64,000 nt of DNA from Ophiocordyceps camponoti-saundersi (nom. inval.). Its lineage: Eukaryota; Ascomycota; Sordariomycetes; Hypocreales; Ophiocordycipitaceae. Both the position numbers and the translations under genes were made by a program. Of this stretch, positions 21,201 to 32,780 are shown piece after piece. The stretch's first letter is position 1; each line of letters starts with the position of its first letter. The notes below the pieces were generated by a model, which saw only the letters and a program-made list of their open reading frames with translations, did not search any database and had not been told where the DNA came from. The DNA lies in contig PDHQ01000053.1 in the NCBI GenBank assembly GCA_003339415.1, positions 62,001 to 126,000 on the forward strand, in the 5' to 3' direction.

Positions 21201-24081
21201 ATGCTGTTGATTCGGCTCTTTACAGCTACTTATGTGGCCTCAGGTCTTGTGGCAGCTCATGGCTCGAGCATGCACCATTGCGGCGTTATGGACTTGCCGA
21301 ATGAAATGAAGCACCTGCAATCCATGCACGACCTGCATCGAAGAGCCGACGGTGTCCTGGAAGATGAACAGCCATATGATGGCATAACTTCAGATAACGA
21401 CAAAGAAATCAGTATAAACAGCGCTGTTAACTTTTGCTGTGCGCCGGGCAAAGATTGTGGTGATGTAAGTCGCACCCCCTGATGGTCGAAGCCGTTGTTT
21501 AACCTGGTGGTGACGGCAGGACGAGACGGCGAAAGAGATGATCAAACAACGAAATTCCATCTACGCGGTGGCAAACATCACTTGGGTTCTTGTGGCTACC
21601 AATTACCGCAATAACCCCGACTGCGCAAGGAACAGACTGGAGGACTACAATGCCATCAATGCGTTGAAAAGGCTGTTCGGGGAAGTGGGCGTCGACACGC
21701 ACACCGTCATTGTGATACCCAACAACGAAGATAGTACTGCCGGCAAAGACGGAAAGCTTACCAAGGGTGTATGCTACATTCCGCAGGGAGACTCCGGGAA
21801 GATAAAAGACCAACTCGTTGACAGGAACACTGGCTTTCCCATTGATGGTTGCTCTGCCGCCATGGATACTGTGCGTCGCAAGAATCGCGGACCCAATGGC
21901 CTAGGTGCAAGCCCTGTCGATGCCCATGAGGCTGGTCACTGGCTTGGCTTGCCGCATGTGGAACGGCAGTATCCAGGTAGTAAAACGAATCTCATGCAAC
22001 CGAGTCACAATGGGTACGTGTCGTACTCATGCTGGATCGTGTGTGCATGCCTTCTGACGGATGTTGACAGAAACGCCGACTTGGAGTATACCTTTAACCA
22101 AGCTCAGATAAAGCATATGCGGTTCATTGCCCTGCGACGTCTAAGCGAAGCGACGGGAAAACCTTACAAGGGCCACGGCGTTTCTCCTCAAGTCCTCATG
22201 GGCGGAGGAGATACCGGAAAGGAACTCGGAGGTGGAGGCCGAGGAGCTCATCAAGGCGGAGGTGGAGGTGGAGGAGGAAGCCACCGTGGCCACGGAGGTG
22301 GAGGCGGGGGAGGAGGCCATCATGGCTTCGGAGGCGGAGGCGGAGGAGGTGGAACCCCAGTCGGAAGCGGTGGCGGAGGAAGCGGTGGCGGAGGAAGCGG
22401 CGGCGGAGGAAGCGGCAGCGGAAGCAGCGGAGGAGGTGAACCAACAGTCGGAAGCGGTGGCGGAGGAAGCAGCGGCGGAAGCGGTGGCGGTTCTCAACCT
22501 ATACGACCCGTTACACCATCAATTCGGCCCAGCTCAGGTGGCGGAGGAAGCGGCGGCGGAAGCGGCGGCGGTTCTCAACCCATACGACCCGTTACACCAC
22601 CAATTCGGCCCAGCTCAGGTGGCGGAGCATCGTCACCCAGCATCCCAGGTCATCGTTCACCTCAAAGTCGTCCTATTCCCCCCAAATCAGGCACGGGAAG
22701 AAGTATACCCAAGGCCGCTTTACCCAACTGTACTCATGAAGATGACTCCGAAAATGGCATAGATGTTGATCGGAAATCCGGGAGCGGGTTTCGAAAGGGG
22801 GCAGGGGCTAAATCCGCGAAAATCCCCGGCGCAGAGAGGGTGGCCCCGGACAACTCGACCATAGGCTGTCTTCCTACCAACTCCACCAAAGCCCGTCATC
22901 CCACCAACTCGACTACAGCTCGTCTTCCTACTAACTCGACTTCAGCCCGTCATCCCACAAACTCGACTAAAGCCCATCTTCCTACTACCAACTCAACTGC
23001 AGCCCGTCATCCTACCAAACCGACTACAGCCCATCTTCCTACTACCAACTTGACTACTAACTCGGCCACCACTGGCAAAGGCAAAAGTCCAGTCGACATC
23101 AATCAGAAAAGCCCTAAAGTCGGCGGCCCTAAGGGTGTAGGGCCCTCATCCACGACTGGAGCTGGTCTTGTTCCATCACAAGTCCCCGACAAAAACAGGC
23201 CTCAAACTAAGAAGAAGCTAAAAGACCCAACTCACAACACCATATCGGGTCAGAAACCTACGTTGGCGTCGCCCGACTCGCTTTCTCACCCCCAGCCCGG
23301 CTTAGGGGGAGCAGGTCCTGTGGTGAAAACCTCGCCTTCTTCCCAGGGTAAATCTGATCTTGTGCTCTCCCGCAAGACAAGACAGACCTCAGGCGATTTT
23401 GGGGATCAAGGCTCCACGCCTGGCGCCGCCGCCGGCGGTGGTGGTAACAGCGTCGGCAGCAGTAGCAAGAATACGATCAAAAAAAGCCCAGACACTTCGA
23501 GAAACACCACAAAGATTAACAGTTCTACCGATAGGAGACGCCCCATGGCTCAGCCACTTCCTCCATCTCCTCCATCTCCTCCATCTCCCCCATCTCCCCC
23601 ATCTCCCCCATCTCCCCCATCTCCCCCATCTCGTCCTTCTCGTCCTTATCCTCCATCTCCTCCATCTCCTCCTTCTAGAGACTCCTCTAGTCATGTGTCA
23701 TCCAATCAGAGGCAAAGAAGCCCGACCGTCTCTGCGACTCAAGGCTCCCATCTTGCCGGCAGCAGCAGCAGCGGTAGCAGCGGTAGCAAGAAGACAACAA
23801 CAAGACCTGTCGTGAAGGAAAAGGCCGCAAAACTATCATCTACCCCTCCTCTTCAAGGATCTTCTCATCCCGGTGTCTCCCGCCCTGTTTCCAGCAATGG
23901 CGGCGGCGGCGGCGGCGGATCCCAAGCCGCTTCCCCCGTTGCGCGTCAACCGGTTCCTCGACCCAACACCGTCGGCGGAACAGGGATCAAACCTGGTGCT
24001 GGTGCCGGTAGCACTCCTAGCCTCGGCAGAGCCGGCAGCGGCACGACTGCTGTCCGCCGAGCTGTTCCAGTCGACTGGTGA
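21201..24081 (+). CDS. Secreted zinc metalloprotease with long low-complexity tail
   Basis: A predicted extracellular zincin, most like MEP1/pappalysin-type (M43) fungal proteases. Exons 21201-21464, 21520-22013 and 22071-24081 give 922 residues. The last intron (22014-22070) is 57 bases and stop-free, so retention would add 19 residues without a frameshift. Residues 1-20 form a signal peptide (MLLIRLFTATYVASGLVAAH). HEAGHWLGLPH at 224-234 is the full HExxHxxGxxH site and NLMQPS just after is the Met-turn. The catalytic part ends near residue 290, the usual family size. The remaining 630 residues are Gly/Ser-rich (about 296-443), TNST repeats with many N-glycosylation sequons (about 514-583), and Pro-Ser repeats (about 749-790). 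The tail could anchor the enzyme in the wall or matrix; that is inference. Confidence 0.78.
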
Positions 24082-25289
24082 CGAGTTAATTCACGTCACT
24101 GTTGACTGACATCTTTCCTCTTTTCTTTTCCCTGAGCGACGTTGAAACGTCTGCCCTGGATCTTCATCTTACTCTTCCTTTCTCTTCTTTGTTATCTTAT
24201 CTTTTATTTTATCTTCTTTTGTCTTTGTTCATTTTGATAGAGTTTCAGGAATCTCTGGCGCCGAGGATATACATACATACATGCGTACATGACTATAGCC
24301 GCCGGGTTTTTTCGGCTAAGGGGCGTTTAGATAGGTAGACATACAGTAAACATAGCTCTACTCCGTAGATACCTACCTATATATGTACAGTTTTGCTATT
24401 TACAACTCAGATACTACCTACTGATGGGCAGGTATGAGGCCCTGCCACGGAAGGCATGATTGGTACGGCCACGGGTACAAATTGGCACGACCCCCCTCCC
24501 CCCTTTCTAGACAGATCATCATCCTTAGGTCAAATTGAGCACGACCGTTCTGCCGCTTTGAGGCAGTATTCCTTTCTTTCTCCTACCTAGGTACCTACCA
24601 ACCTACCCAGCTCATACCCGTCTCCGTGATCAAGCGGCGAGCGATGATGGGTGCCAGGTTTCTTACATACCTACCTACCTACGTATGTACGTCAGTGAGA
24701 GGCACAACTCTCTTACATACCTACTGAACAGGGGATTGTGCTATGCGAAATGCTACCCACCTACGGATACACCCTTCTCTGCTCGCGCCGCCAAAATAAG
24801 AACCGACGTCAGCCAGTTGGTTCTGCTGCTAAGCCTAACCCGCAGCTCACGCGGGGTTTCCCAGCCTCATGTGAGGCGCCACGACGGGACTATGAATGGA
24901 TGATAGGCCTGAAATTGAGTCGTAACTTACATCCATATGTATGTAAGTATATTTCTCTGACGCATCTGATGGCCCAGATAGTCGTTGCTCCTTGAATATG
25001 TGTATGAGTTCGTTTTGCTAGACTTATAAGGATGCAGAAACGCAATCTCGCCCTGTTTGTTCACGTATGCTTCTCTCTTGGCCTTTTTCTTTTGCGTCAC
25101 AGAGTCAGCCTCCAGCTATCGGCATCATCCGCTCTGAACTTGCACAATCACACCTTACTCGCGTTATTCCTGATCTGGGATGTCAGTCAGCTGAAAGAGG
25201 AGGGGAACGGATATCACGCTTCTCCGGTCTCGCCTCATGACGCTCCGGCCTTATCCAACTCCTGACCAGCATCTCTCTTATATTCCACT
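24082..25289. other. Intergenic with tetranucleotide repeats
   Basis: 1.2 kb with a T-rich, pyrimidine-rich stretch right after the protease (24100-24240). Runs of TACA/TACC follow (24268-24290, 24660-24690). No gene is supported. Confidence 0.45.
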
Positions 25290-25598
25290 ATGCGCCTCTT
25301 CTCCACCGTATTCTTCTTCGCAGTCGCCTCGGCCGAATCGACACTCGCGACGACAGCACAACCATCGTCTGGGTACGTCCCCATCGTCACGCCCGCCCCG
25401 GATCAGGACACCGTCCTTGCCCGCCAGGGCTTCCGTCAGGAGACCTACTACAGCTGCAACACGGTCGGCAGCAGCACACACTGCGGCTGGCATGTTCCCA
25501 TCGTCCGCGCAGCTGCTACGTCAACTGGCTCCGGCTGTGGCGGCGTCGTCGCTGTCGTTATCGGATTCGTTGCGGGGTTTGCACTCGCTGTGACGTGA
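25290..25598 (+). CDS. Small secreted, probably GPI-anchored protein
   Basis: A 102-residue single-exon protein. Residues 1-16 form a signal peptide (MRLFSTVFFFAVASAE). A short ectodomain has two or three Cys (YYSCNTVGSSTHCGWH at about 53-68). The C-terminal 20 residues are hydrophobic and run to the very end (GCGGVVAVVIGFVAGFALAV), the layout of a GPI-anchor signal with a likely omega site in the Ser/Gly-rich stretch before it. Likely location is the plasma membrane or cell wall. The Cys-Gly-Trp-His pattern resembles small uncharacterised proteins of filamentous ascomycetes, from memory only. Function unknown. Confidence 0.68.
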   Translation: MRLFSTVFFFAVASAESTLATTAQPSSGYVPIVTPAPDQDTVLARQGFRQETYYSCNTVGSSTHCGWHVPIVRAAATSTGSGCGGVVAVVIGFVAGFALAVT

Positions 25599-26084
25599 TG
25601 ATAACGCCTGCCTACCTATTTCACTGTCATTTAGCGAGGGGCGGCATGAACAGCGTCGGCATGAAAGGGATGGGCGGTGAATCAGCACCGAGCTTGATTA
25701 TACTCGTCCCGTCTGAGGATAAGCTCAAGGGAACGACATCACAAATGTTCCCGGGTGGACGAAAGCCGGCCAGGGTAGAGGACATATCCGCGCATCAAAA
25801 TCAGCTGCTGGTCGGCCACTTTTCATGTCGCGTTTCTAGGCCTCTTCCATCTCATCACAGAACCAACAAGCTTATCAGGAGAAGAAGCCACCCTGTTTTC
25901 ATGCTAGTGTATCCGTACCAAGACGTAGCTGGCGGTCGTGACCCGGCCCTCACAAAGCCCCGTCCATGTCCGAGGTAACTCGCCGGTAAGACAATCCGCG
26001 CCTTCGGAAATGCAAGTCTGCAAGAAGCCCGATGCCGCGATCCCGTGCCCAAACCATCGAACTCTACAGCCACAAGCCGACCGT
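25599..26084. other. Convergent intergenic region
   Basis: 486 bases between the 3' ends of the small secreted protein gene (plus) and the eS24 gene (minus). No gene is seen; it should hold both polyadenylation regions. Confidence 0.4.
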
Positions 26085-26683
26085 CTATTTCTCCTTCTTC
26101 GCCTTGGCGCCCTTGACCTTTGCCGTGCCGCGAAGCGTCTTTTGCTTGTTCTTGCGCTGCTTGCCTACATCGCCACGTAAATCAGCGCGTCGTTCATCGA
26201 AACGATACCTTGGGAACACACGTACGCTGCTGTCTGCTTGCCCGTTCAGGCTTGGTGGCCATGCCCACGCGAACCAGGCGGTAGGCCGGTTCGAATTTCT
26301 TCATCGCCTCGGGAGAATCGTAGATAAGGGCAAAGCCGGTCGTTTTACCACCGCCGTACTGGGTCCTCAGACCAAAGACCTGCACTTGGTCCTTCTGGGC
26401 CTTGTACATGCCGCCCAGCTTCTCGCGGAGCTCCTCCTTGGACACGTTGGCGCGCGAAGGGTGCAGAACATCACTGCGGGAAATCAGAGGAGGTCAGAAA
26501 TTGGTGAATTTGGTGATCCTTGCTGCGAGAGCTGTTGCTGCAGCACGCCAGACAACGAGAGCTTGGTAGGAGGACACGGTCTGCGGACAATGGAACTCAC
26601 AGGACCATCTGCTTCCGGCCCAGCAGCGGGTTTCGGATGAATTTGCGGGTTCGTAGAGTAACGGGTCCGTCGTTGTCCGCCAT
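26085..26683 (-). CDS. RPS24: 40S ribosomal protein eS24 (S24)
   Basis: A structural protein of the small ribosomal subunit, 136 residues, normal for the family. Three exons on the minus strand: 26683-26601, 26473-26226 and 26164-26085, with introns of 127 and 61 bases. The product begins [18 protein letters not shown] and contains [20 protein letters not shown]. It ends in the typical basic tail [11 protein letters not shown]. Exon joins fall inside codons (CT|T and C|GC) and restore the family sequence. The longer first intron shortly after the start codon is common in fungal ribosomal protein genes. It shares a 270-base divergent promoter with the EFM3-like gene, so both may be controlled from one upstream region. 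Confidence 0.95.
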
Positions 26684-26953
26684 GATTGCGGTGTCGCGAT
26701 GCTGCGTCTGTGTTGGTGATTAGGGGAGGCCTTGAATTGCGTTGGAGTCGCAAAAAAATTGGCTAAGCCGGGTCCCAGCCCTAATGGGAGATGGGTGTAT
26801 GCACGTGACAATAGGTACCTTCTTGTCGGCGTACACTTTTCTTTCCCACTCCGGAGATGACCTAAGATCACGTGTCGACGGGACTACATCGGAAAGCCGA
26901 GCCCCCGTCAACACCGTTATTCAAAGCGACGATGATCCCCCAGACTTGGCAGA
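26684..26953. promoter_or_regulatory. Divergent promoter, eS24 / EFM3
   Basis: 270 bases separate the start codons of two divergent genes, so both core promoters must lie here unless transcription starts inside a neighbour. No specific binding site was assigned. Confidence 0.5.
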
Positions 26954-28043
26954 ATGGTTCGTCCGTGGATACAGTACGTGAATCATTTCTGCCACCAGTA
27001 CCTCCAGCTCCAGCCTCGGCTGGATTATCCTCCCGATGAAGTACTTAGATTGTCGGAGGCGCAAGACACCATCTACACGAGGCTCTTCGCCGCCAATGTC
27101 CTCCCCGGCGGCCCTCCGGATAGGTATCGCGCCAGAACGCTCAAAGAGCTGGTGGCGCGTATCGAGGCCGCCATCGACGACTGGGACGAGCATGTAAGTG
27201 AGGCCATGTCTGGAAGTAGGCTGGCACGGCTCTCTCATGAGTCGTGTCGGGATCTGCTCTGACCTCGGCATCTGCAAGGCCGTATCAGACCACCTCATGA
27301 CTGCCCTATCGATGCTCCTCGGAGCGCCGCTACCCCCCGAGACGGTATCGGCGCAAGAAAGGTGCCGCGTACACCATCACGTCTCCTTGCTGCCGCGAGG
27401 CGACGAGATGAACGCTTGGAACGACCCTATCATTACACTGCTGGAAAGCCCCCGGCTAATATCCGCGGCCGGCACAACGGGGTTACGCACCTGGGAGGCT
27501 GCGCTTCATCTCGGACAGTACTTGTGCCTGCATAACGACATCGTCGTCGGCAAGCATGTGTTGGAGCTGGGGGCGGGCACTGGATACGTTTCTATCTTGT
27601 GTGCCAAATATCTGTCGTGCGCCCATGTCGTCGCTTCAGACGGGTCGGATGAGGTGGTTGGCAAACTAGCTGACAGCTTTCTGCTCAACCACGTACAGGA
27701 TCCCTCGCGCATCATCGCTCAGAAGCTGCAGTGGGGTGAAGCGTCGGACGTTGGCGACTGGCCCGCCGAGGTGGTGCTCGGGGCCGACGTCATATACGAC
27801 CTCAGAGCGGTGCCGGCGCTAGTGGACACGATTGTGTGGGCGATGGAAGGGAGAACTGGCGTTGAGGCGTACATTTCAGCGACGCAACGCAACGAACTGA
27901 CGCTTGATGCGTTTCTCGACGCCTGCCACCGACGTGATGTCAAGATCGAGCAGGTGGACTTTCCGGTGCCGCCTCGAGCGCAGCAAGGCGGGCCCTTCTA
28001 CAGCGACCAGGTGGTGATTCGCATATACAGGCTGTGGCGATGA
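26954..28043 (+). CDS. EFM3/FAM86-type protein-lysine methyltransferase
   Basis: A 334-residue class I SAM-dependent methyltransferase resembling yeast Efm3 / human EEF2KMT, which methylates a lysine of elongation factor 2. Exons 26954-27193 and 27279-28043 are joined across an 85-base intron (GTAAGT...CTGAC...AAG). The frame forces the AAG acceptor. The N-terminal FAM86-like helical region (1-80) precedes a conserved block ISAAGTTGLRTWEAALHLG, then the SAM motif VLELGAGTGYVSIL, then a VVLGADVIYD segment as motif IV. These match the lysine-methyltransferase 16 family rather than small-molecule enzymes. The substrate assignment is by family. It is divergent from the eS24 gene, another translation component. 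Confidence 0.85.
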
Positions 28044-29385
28044 ACGACCTGAGCGGCTGGGCGAAACATCAAGGGAGGTGACGCCACGTGCGGCGGTCAA
28101 GACATGAGGAGAGAATTGAAAACGTCGAGTCACGATGTGTATCGCCGGCGGGGTGCACGGCCCCTCAAGGGATCGCTCCCTTTGTGTTTTGTTTCTTGAT
28201 GCAGGTTCTTCCCCGGCCGGCTGTGTCTCGATGGCGCGTGGCTCTACGGCACGGAGAACGGAAATGTATGTACGAAGAGACGGAGTCGATACGGGGAGAA
28301 GCAAAAAAATCTTGACCGACGGATCGATCGACGGTTGGTCCGTGGAATCTTGTCCCTCCCTGTCAGTTGCCTACACAATGCCAGGTTTTTTATTCAATTA
28401 TTCCAATGATGGCTTGCTTATTATTACATGTGTACATTCACACATAGGTAGGTGCCGCCTATTCAGCCATTCGTTTCGACCCACGGCGGTTCATTTTGAT
28501 TCCCCCCCCCCCTTTTCCCCTTGTCCTCATCCTCATCCCTCCTCCCTCCCTCCCTCCTTTTCGCTTCCCCATGCGGAGGAAAATGATGCTGCAAGTGACA
28601 AGGACATTATCCGTGGGGATACAAGACGAGACAAGACAAGATAAAAATAAACAATAAACCACTCACCCATATGTATCAGTGCATACATATCCGTACAGGC
28701 TGCATACAAGGCATCCATCCCCCTTTTCCACCATCATCAATTGGCCTGCTTATCAATTTCATACTTTCCATTACCTGCAATTGCCTTTGCCTTGCCGCTT
28801 TTCCTCCCGTGGCGCCCGCTTTAGAGGCTACGAAATAATAAACGCTACTGCGATCAACGTCTTACAAACCTTGTTTTTTTGTTTTTACCCGGCTGTCCTC
28901 CTCTTTTATCGTTCTCTTATCCTCCTCCTCTTCCTCCTTCTCCTCACCTCCTCAACCTTCCCCCCCCCCCCCCTCTTCTTCTGTCTACCACCCACCCCCC
29001 ACCACCAACCAGCAGCTATCCATCCCGCCTCTGCAAATACGATTAGACCAGTCCAAAAGGCCCGCGAAACTGCGAGACGACGCACTCTATCTTGTCAGAC
29101 ACACACAATTACAAGTTACCGACCGTACATACTTGGGCGAAGCAGATGAGCCAATCTATCCCCCGATCCGTCCTTCCGACTTTATTGGCCGGCGACGCTC
29201 TGGCGATACGCAGCCCCTAGGTTCATCACCTCCATCCATCCTCCAGCTGTGGCGAAAAGGACCGAGGACACCGCTTCAAGGAACATCAATCAACACGAGT
29301 CAAGACCCTCGAGTCTACGCCAATAGTCCCGACTCGCTTCTCTCTCCTATCCCTCTCCGAAACCTCCCAATCCCATTGCCCCGTC
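28044..29385. other. Intergenic and long pyrimidine-rich leader
   Basis: 1.3 kb with C tracts (28501-28512, 28962-28974) and a CT-rich stretch (28900-29000). Such pyrimidine-rich zones are common just upstream of fungal start sites, so this probably includes the promoter and 5' leader of the 29386 gene. No other gene is supported. Confidence 0.4.
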
Positions 29386-29868
29386 ATGGCGTCGCCCGGG
29401 TTCGTCCTCGAGCAATACCGCCTCCTCCAGGAGCAGCACGAGGAGCTATGCAATCACCTTCAGCAGATGTGTCCTTCTCGCCAACCCTCAGCCAGCAGCG
29501 TATCGACACGCTCCTCCAGCCCTTCCTCATCCACTACTCACCACCCGCCTCCACCACCGCCACCGCCACAATCGCGGTCGCCGTCTCGTGTCACAAGCCG
29601 CAAGCGTCGCGCCCGCTGCAGCGGCTGGCCCACGGCAGCCGACGCTCTTGATACCATTGTCGACGAGGACACGCTTTGCGACATCTCGGCCGAGGAGCGG
29701 CGACTATCAGACGTCAATGAGGGCATCAAGCGTGCACTGACAGAATTGCTCAACACCGATACCGTCCGTGGCGACAGCTCCATGCGCATGTGGGCGCAAG
29801 CCCGATTGATGGAGACGGAAAAGGAACTCCGCTCGGGGCGCCGGAGAAGGACCCCTCAGTGCGCATGA
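29386..29868 (+). CDS. Conserved protein of unknown function
   Basis: A single-exon frame of 160 residues. Residues 1-30 can form a short coiled coil (VLEQYRLLQEQHEELCNHL). It is followed by a Ser/Pro-rich linker with a Pro run (about 54-61), a basic patch (RKRRARC), and a conserved-looking helical end (VNEGIKRALTELLNTD...RMWAQARLMETEKEL) finishing in RRRR. I recall similar short proteins in Sordariomycetes, but no name or function. Start chosen at the first ATG, directly after a pyrimidine-rich leader. Likely soluble and intracellular: no signal or membrane segment is seen. Confidence 0.6.
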   Translation: MASPGFVLEQYRLLQEQHEELCNHLQQMCPSRQPSASSVSTRSSSPSSSTTHHPPPPPPPPQSRSPSRVTSRKRRARCSGWPTAADALDTIVDEDTLCDISAEERRLSDVNEGIKRALTELLNTDTVRGDSSMRMWAQARLMETEKELRSGRRRRTPQCA

Positions 29869-31242
29869 GGGGAAAACAGAGCCTTCACACCACACTGCAC
29901 AAACACTGGAGGAGCAAAAAAAAAAGGATGGGGGCGGCGATCAGCGATTCTTCTTCACGCTTTGAATTCTCTTGTTTATATTCCTTTTTTAATTCTTCAT
30001 GCTGGATGACGTTCAAGGGGGGGCGAACATGGAGGACGAGCGGCTTTCTGCCTTCACTGTTACTTGTCATATTCTTCCGTTGCTTCTTTCTATCGCATAG
30101 CGATAGCGGAGCATGAGCTGGCGATGTGTGTATGTATGTACATAACAGGCTTCACAACTGAGACCGTTGACATGCTTCAGAGTTTTGACAACTAGCGCCT
30201 GGCATCGCCGACACTAAGAGGTTTAGCTTCCTTGTCATGGTTCTCAATAGCTCGCAACGAGCGCTAGGCGCTGCGATGCTGCGTGGCCCGCCCCAATTCG
30301 CGGGCTTAGCTCTTTCGAGACTTGCCGAGCTGGAGTTGAGATGCCATACACGAGCTGACTGTTAGAAAGGCTGGTCCGGAAGAAGCATGTATTATCCAAC
30401 GTCTAAAGCGCGGCTTTGACGGACGAGACGTGCTGTTACAGCTTTGGAATCGGTCCGTTGCTGCTGGCTAAGTGGCTATACGGATACATTCGCTCCACTT
30501 TCCCCCTGTTTATGTCGTGGGCTTCTCGTGGCCCAGTAGGTTAGGTTAGGCTAGGTGTAGGCGGGAGACTGGTCTGGATTCGTCGTAGTCATCGCAGGGC
30601 GCGTGGGTGTTAGACTAGACGAAAGGCTATTTTTACTGTCGTTTTGCGCCGGATCTGATGCTGTGAACGATGGTGTGAGGTGTGGGGAGTAGCGAGCTCT
30701 GGAGCTCCTCCGAAGCTGCTTCTGGATTGAAGCTTGCACACCTACATATTGTGTTTCGAGATATGCGTTACCGGGTTGTGAATCGTACATCCATACGGAG
30801 TACTTGGTGGTGAGATGTCGAAGCTGTTCAGCCAAGTACATACATAAGTGGTCGTTGTGACAATCTTATTTGTTAAGGAATGATCCAGGCCCAGGGAGCT
30901 TTTTGGCAAGACTTAACACACAAGTGTCTTTCCAGAATACAAAGGAAACGGCGTCATTAGCTCAAGGGAGTTTCCAGGCTTACATAGAGGTTTAGCTTGA
31001 TTGAATCGCCTACCCTACAGCTCTTATCAGAAGCTGATAGCAAAAGGTCAGATCACGTGCCCAGTGGGAGGCTCAACGTCTAGACAAGCCACACAACCTC
31101 GCCATCAAGCCACGCCTGGATACCTTCTCACTAGCCGTAAATAATATCCAGCCTCAGCCTCGTCTTTTGCCTCGGCCGACTTCACCAAACGCCAACTTCG
31201 TGCTTCTGCCCGACTCGACGCGGTGTCCGCAGCGGCACCCTC
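29869..31242. other. Intergenic, 29.9-31.2 kb
   Basis: 1.4 kb with no supported gene. There is a TGTATGTATGTACATA run near 30128-30143 and a GGTTAGGTTAGG stretch near 30538-30555. The segment before 31243 should be the cyclophilin gene promoter. Confidence 0.4.
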
Positions 31243-32780
31243 ATGTCGGTCCTACTCGAGACCAGCGTCGGCGATATCGTCATCGACCTGCTGGTCGATC
31301 ACACGCCCCAGCTGTGCGAAAAGCACGTGTGCCACGCTCCTTTTGATGTGCCATTACTGACTGACGATGCAGCTTTCTGAAGCTCTGCAAGGTCAAATAC
31401 TACAACTTCTGCCCGGTGCACTCCGTTCAAAAGGACTTTTCATTTCAGACCGGAGACCCTCTCGGCCCGCTGTCTTCGCAGTCTGATGGCGGATCCTCCA
31501 TCTGGGGACATATTTCCGGTGACCCTACCCGACGAACCTTTCCCGCCTTCTTCCACCCCAAGCTCAAACACCTGGAGCGAGGCACCGTCAGCATGGCCAC
31601 GGCTCCACTAGCTTCCGACCCCGATACTCGAGTTGCTGCCGCCCAGTTTATCATCACGTTGGGAGAGGAAACCGACTACTTGGACGGAAAGGCTGCCGTC
31701 TTCGGCAAAGTCGTCGAGGGGTTCGATACGCTCGAGAAGATCAACGGCGCCATCGTCGACGAGAAGGGTTATCCGCTTATCGACATTCGCATCAAGCACA
31801 CCGTCGTGCTCGATGACCCCTATCCCGACCCTGCGGGTTTAAGGGAGCCTAACTCGAGCCCGCCGCCTACCGACGCGCAATTGGAGACGGTTCGCATCGC
31901 AGATGAAAGTGCTCTCCACGAGAACGATGGACTCGACGAGGAAGAGCTCGAGCGCCGCCGTCGTGAGCGCGAGGCCAAGGCTCAGGCTCTGACGCTGGAA
32001 ATGATGGGTGATCTTCCCTTTGCCGAGGTCAAGCCGCCAGAAAACGTGCTCTTTGTCTGCAAACTTAATCCTGTGACGACCGACGATGACCTTGAACTCA
32101 TCTTCGGCCGCTTTGGTAAGATACTCAGCTGTGAGGTCATCCGCGACCAGAAGACAGGAGACAGTCTACAGTATGCCTTCATCGAATACCAAGACAAATC
32201 ATCCTGCGAGACCGCCTACTTCAAGATGCAAGGGGTTCTCATAGACGACCGCAGGATCCACGTCGACTTTTCCCAGAGTGTCAGCAGGCTGAGCGACGTC
32301 TGGAGGAAGGACACCAACGACAAGCGCAGGGCAAACGCCTCGCGAGGCGGCTGGGGCGGCGTGCGGGAGCTCGAAAAGCGCAGGCAATACCGAGCTGAGG
32401 TGGAAAAACCAGCAGAGGATGGTTATGGCATGGTCTACGGCGAAGAGGAAATGAGGGGCAGGCATGAGCGCGATGGGCGGGACAGGCAGATCGACGACCG
32501 GCCGCGACGCGATGAACGTCACAGGCGGATCGATGACCGGCTACTGCGTGGGCCTGATCAAAGTTCGGGCCTTCGCAACAGACGCGTTGCTAGTCGGAGC
32601 CGCAGCCCGCCGAGGCGAAATAGGAGCGTCGACAGACATCCCAGGGGCAGAGATCACGACAGGCGAGGAGACAGGGGGGACCGAGATCGTCGGGACGGAG
32701 ACCGGGGACGCAGAGACAGGGACCCCGAAGACCGGGGTAGCGCACACCGTCGTCAAGATTCATATCGATCCGGGCGGTGA
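31243..32780 (+). CDS. CYP6: RRM-containing cyclophilin (PPIL4/CYP6 type)
   Basis: A nuclear peptidyl-prolyl cis-trans isomerase fused to an RNA-recognition motif, a family linked to spliceosomes and transcription. The cyclophilin domain spans residues 1-165 (start [34 protein letters not shown]). The RRM is at about 240-320 ([10 protein letters not shown] as RNP2, YAFIEY as RNP1), and the tail is rich in Arg/Asp/Ser repeats. Exon 1 is 31243-31322 and exon 2 31373-32780, 495 residues. The best join uses a GC-AG intron, giving CENFLKLCK as in the family. A GT donor six bases on (31329) also keeps frame but replaces the Asn by Lys-His-Val. Active-site residues were not checked one by one. Confidence 0.9.

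Noticed and set aside
22141..22762. Frames of 118-176 codons in both strands rich in Ala/Glu/Ser
   Set aside because: They are other-frame readings of the Gly-rich repeats of the metalloprotease.
30538..30560. Telomere-like GGTTAGGTTAGG stretch
   Set aside because: Only two units, not the fungal TTAGGG repeat, and inside gene-bearing DNA.
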